A DNA stretch of 14,686 nt from Candidatus Heimdallarchaeota archaeon (GTDB lineage Archaea; Asgardarchaeota; Heimdallarchaeia; JABLTI01). Below, piece after piece: positions 12,801 through 14,686 of this stretch. Both the position numbers and the translations under genes were made by a program. The notes beneath the pieces were generated by a model. The model saw only the letters and a list, made by a program, of their open reading frames with translations, made no database searches and had not been told where the DNA came from. Each line of letters starts with the position of its first letter. Positions within the stretch are counted from its first letter, which is position 1. The stretch spans positions 1 to 14,686 of the forward strand of contig DAOVHJ010000021.1 in NCBI GenBank assembly GCA_030671945.1. The letters are read 5' to 3'.

Positions 12801-14686
12801 ATGAAGATAGGAGTATTCATTTGTCATTGTGGAAAAAACATTGCAGGAACCGTTGATGTCAAAAAAGTTGCAGATGAAGTAAAAAAGAATCCATTAGTCA
12901 CTTTTTCTACAGATTATATGTTTATGTGCAGTAAATCAGGTCAAGAACTCATTGCTCAAATTATTAAAGATACGGGCATTGATAGAGTAGTGGTTGGTGC
13001 TTGCACACCAAAACTCCACGAAAAAACATTCAGAAGAGTATTAGAGAAGAGTCAATTAAATCCATTTTATCTTGAGTTTGTTAATTTACGAGAACAAAAT
13101 TCATGGATCCATTCTGATATGGAGCTGGCTACGATGAAAGCTCTTGATCTTGTCAATGGAGCAATTGAGCGTGCTGCTAATCTTGAAGCAATTGATTCAA
13201 CTGAATATACTGTAGAGAAAAGAGCCCTTGTAGTAGGTGCTGGAGTAGCAGGAATACAAGCAGCATTAGATTTAGCTGAAAAAGACATAGAAGTTGTATT
13301 GATAGATAAAGATGCAACTATTGGAGGGTACATGGCAAAACTGGATAAAACATTTCCAACAAATGACTGTTCAGCATGTATCTTATCACCCAAAATGAAT
13401 GATGCTTTTTCACATCCAAATATTACTGTTTTGACTCAAACTGAGGTCGTAAGCTCTGAAAGAAATGACGGAAATTTTGAGGTTGAACTTGTCCAACATC
13501 CTCGCTTTGTTGACATTGATAAATGTCGATCATGTTACACCTGTATTGGGCACTGCCCAGTCAAAAAACGACCAAACAAGTATTTCAACGGTTTAGGAAC
13601 GACCAAGGCTGTATACTTTCCTTTCGCTCAATCCATTCCAAAAGCAGTTGTGATTGACCAAGACTATTGTCTTTACTTAAAGAACCGTGAAAAAGGCAGA
13701 GATGTTTGTAGAAGATGTGAGCAGAACTGCCCTAGTGGTGCGATTAATTTTAGTCAAGAACCAATAAATCTTACAATGAATTTTGGCGCAGTAATCCTTG
13801 CAACTGGTTTTGAGGATTTTGATCCAACAATTATTGAAGAATTCAATTACGGAAATAGTCCCGATATATTGACGAATTCAAAATTTGGTTTTATGTTCAA
13901 TGTTTCCGGACCTACTGATGGTAAACTTATAAAACCAAGTACTGAGAAGCCACCAAAATCAGTAGCATTTATCCAATGCGTGGGTTCTCGAGATGATATT
14001 GCTGGTTACTGTTGCAATGTTGGTTGCATTGCTAGCTTAAAACATGCATATTTGACATTAAAACAATACCCTAAAACAAAAGTCTACATTTGCTATGCAG
14101 ATATGAGAACTGTTGGGAAAGGATACGAAGAATATTATAAAAGAGTACGACAATTAGGTGTTAGATTTGTTCGTGGGAAACCTAGCCAAATTGATGTGTT
14201 ACCAAATGGTCAACTAGGAATTAAAATCTATGATTCTGCAATTGAAAAACTAGAGACTATAGAAGTAGACATGGTTGCCTTACAAGTTGGGATGAGACCA
14301 GTTAAGGAAGCAGGCGATATCAGACTGATTTTTGGTGTGGATCCTTCATCTAGTGAAGGAAAAATGGTTGATTTCTACAAGGAATTGCATCCTAAATTAG
14401 AACCTGTTGATACTAAAGCTGCTGGTGTATATATTGCAGGATGTGCGAGTAGTCCTAAAACCATTACTGCTTCTGTTAGTGAAGCAAAAGCAGCTGCTAG
14501 CTCTGCTGCAAGTAGATTAATGACTGGAAAGATAACTCTTGCAAATAGTGCTGCCCAAGTGACTGAAGAGACTTGTGTTGGCTGCGGCTCTTGTGTTGAA
14601 GTTTGTCCCTTTGATGCAATTGAGTTGAAAGGAGCTATTAAGAGAGTTGCTTGGGTTAATCCAACGGTTTGTAAGAAGTGTGGAAC
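12801..14686 (+). CDS. hdrA: Heterodisulfide reductase subunit A-like, HdrA (3' end outside window)
   Basis: FAD iron-sulfur protein, the flavin-based electron-bifurcating core of Hdr complexes. 628 codons are visible with no stop. In order: the N-terminal HdrA domain (GVFICHCGKN, then MCSKSGQELI); the FAD Rossmann motif VGAGVAGIQAAL (144-155); DCSACILSPKM (C190, C193); an inserted ferredoxin with C242, C245, C248, C252 and C290, C303, C306, C310; the QCVGSRD cluster region (C393, C404, C405, C409); and a C-terminal ferredoxin with C592, C595, C598, C602, then C624 and C627 at the cut edge. Typical archaeal HdrA is near 650 residues, so few residues may be missing unless a domain such as MvhD is fused. 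The start ATG follows AGAGGACCGG. With Flx-like genes upstream, it probably couples NAD(P)H, ferredoxin and a third acceptor. Confidence 0.93.
   Translation, partial: MKIGVFICHCGKNIAGTVDVKKVADEVKKNPLVTFSTDYMFMCSKSGQELIAQIIKDTGIDRVVVGACTPKLHEKTFRRVLEKSQLNPFYLEFVNLREQNSWIHSDMELATMKALDLVNGAIERAANLEAIDSTEYTVEKRALVVGAGVAGIQAALDLAEKDIEVVLIDKDATIGGYMAKLDKTFPTNDCSACILSPKMNDAFSHPNITVLTQTEVVSSERNDGNFEVELVQHPRFVDIDKCRSCYTCIGHCPVKKRPNKYFNGLGTTKAVYFPFAQSIPKAVVIDQDYCLYLKNREKGRDVCRRCEQNCPSGAINFSQEPINLTMNFGAVILATGFEDFDPTIIEEFNYGNSPDILTNSKFGFMFNVSGPTDGKLIKPSTEKPPKSVAFIQCVGSRDDIAGYCCNVGCIASLKHAYLTLKQYPKTKVYICYADMRTVGKGYEEYYKRVRQLGVRFVRGKPSQIDVLPNGQLGIKIYDSAIEKLETIEVDMVALQVGMRPVKEAGDIRLIFGVDPSSSEGKMVDFYKELHPKLEPVDTKAAGVYIAGCASSPKTITASVSEAKAAASSAASRLMTGKITLANSAAQVTEETCVGCGSCVEVCPFDAIELKGAIKRVAWVNPTVCKKCG

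Noticed and set aside
13067..13393. 108-residue - strand frame opposite hdrA
   Set aside because: hdrA motifs run uninterrupted through this region; the antisense frame is low-complexity Ser/Ala-rich shadow.
6290..14686. Selenocysteine in the hydrogenase large subunit or HdrA
   Set aside because: No in-frame TGA interrupts either gene, and all ligand positions checked are encoded as cysteine codons.

Overview
The window looks like chromosomal DNA of a low-GC anaerobic archaeon. The evidence is a hypusine-type translation factor aIF5A, archaeal TATA-like boxes upstream of genes, Shine-Dalgarno matches of the GGTG/GATC kind, and an archaeal group 3b [NiFe]-hydrogenase operon in the same gene order as the Pyrococcus sulfhydrogenase. 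The lineage cannot be fixed from the sequence. An Asgard-type archaeon is a reasonable guess because of the large membrane protein with eukaryote-like tandem winged helices, but this is inference only. No mobile element, CRISPR array, rRNA or tRNA is visible.

Left part (1-6250): the last 16 codons of a + strand gene, a hairpin, then aIF5A on the - strand. Divergent from aIF5A is a 963-residue surface protein with a signal peptide, three PPC-like ectodomain repeats, one membrane span, a coiled coil and cytoplasmic winged-helix repeats. It converges, across a perfect 8-bp hairpin, on a large M48-family membrane metallopeptidase (818 aa) carrying an unusual C-terminal beta-rich extension of about 270 residues.

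Middle (6290-10326, - strand): a complete hydBGDA operon (beta, gamma, delta, alpha). It encodes a cytoplasmic NAD(P)-linked bidirectional [NiFe]-hydrogenase with all metal-binding motifs intact. The genes are adjacent or overlap by a base, and the operon ends in a hairpin followed by T-rich sequence.

Right part (10581-14686, + strand): a divergent operon shares a 254-bp promoter region with hydBGDA. It encodes a second, paralogous beta/gamma-like pair (AsrA/FlxB-like and AsrB/FlxA-like), a four-cluster HycB/DmsB-type ferredoxin, and HdrA, which is cut by the window end. This resembles the Flx-Hdr modules that feed NAD(P)H electrons to an HdrA flavin-based electron bifurcation site. Together the two operons suggest a redox hub linking H2, NAD(P)H, ferredoxin and possibly a disulfide or similar acceptor. 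HdrB, HdrC and MvhD are not in the window.

Oddities worth a look: the FlxA-like gene has no ATG/GTG/TTG start that would keep its conserved N-terminus; the divergent promoter region holds an 18-bp palindrome; the HdrA Cys motif deviates from the usual one; and the surface protein has a TM/coiled-coil/winged-helix layout reminiscent of DDRGK1/UFL1.
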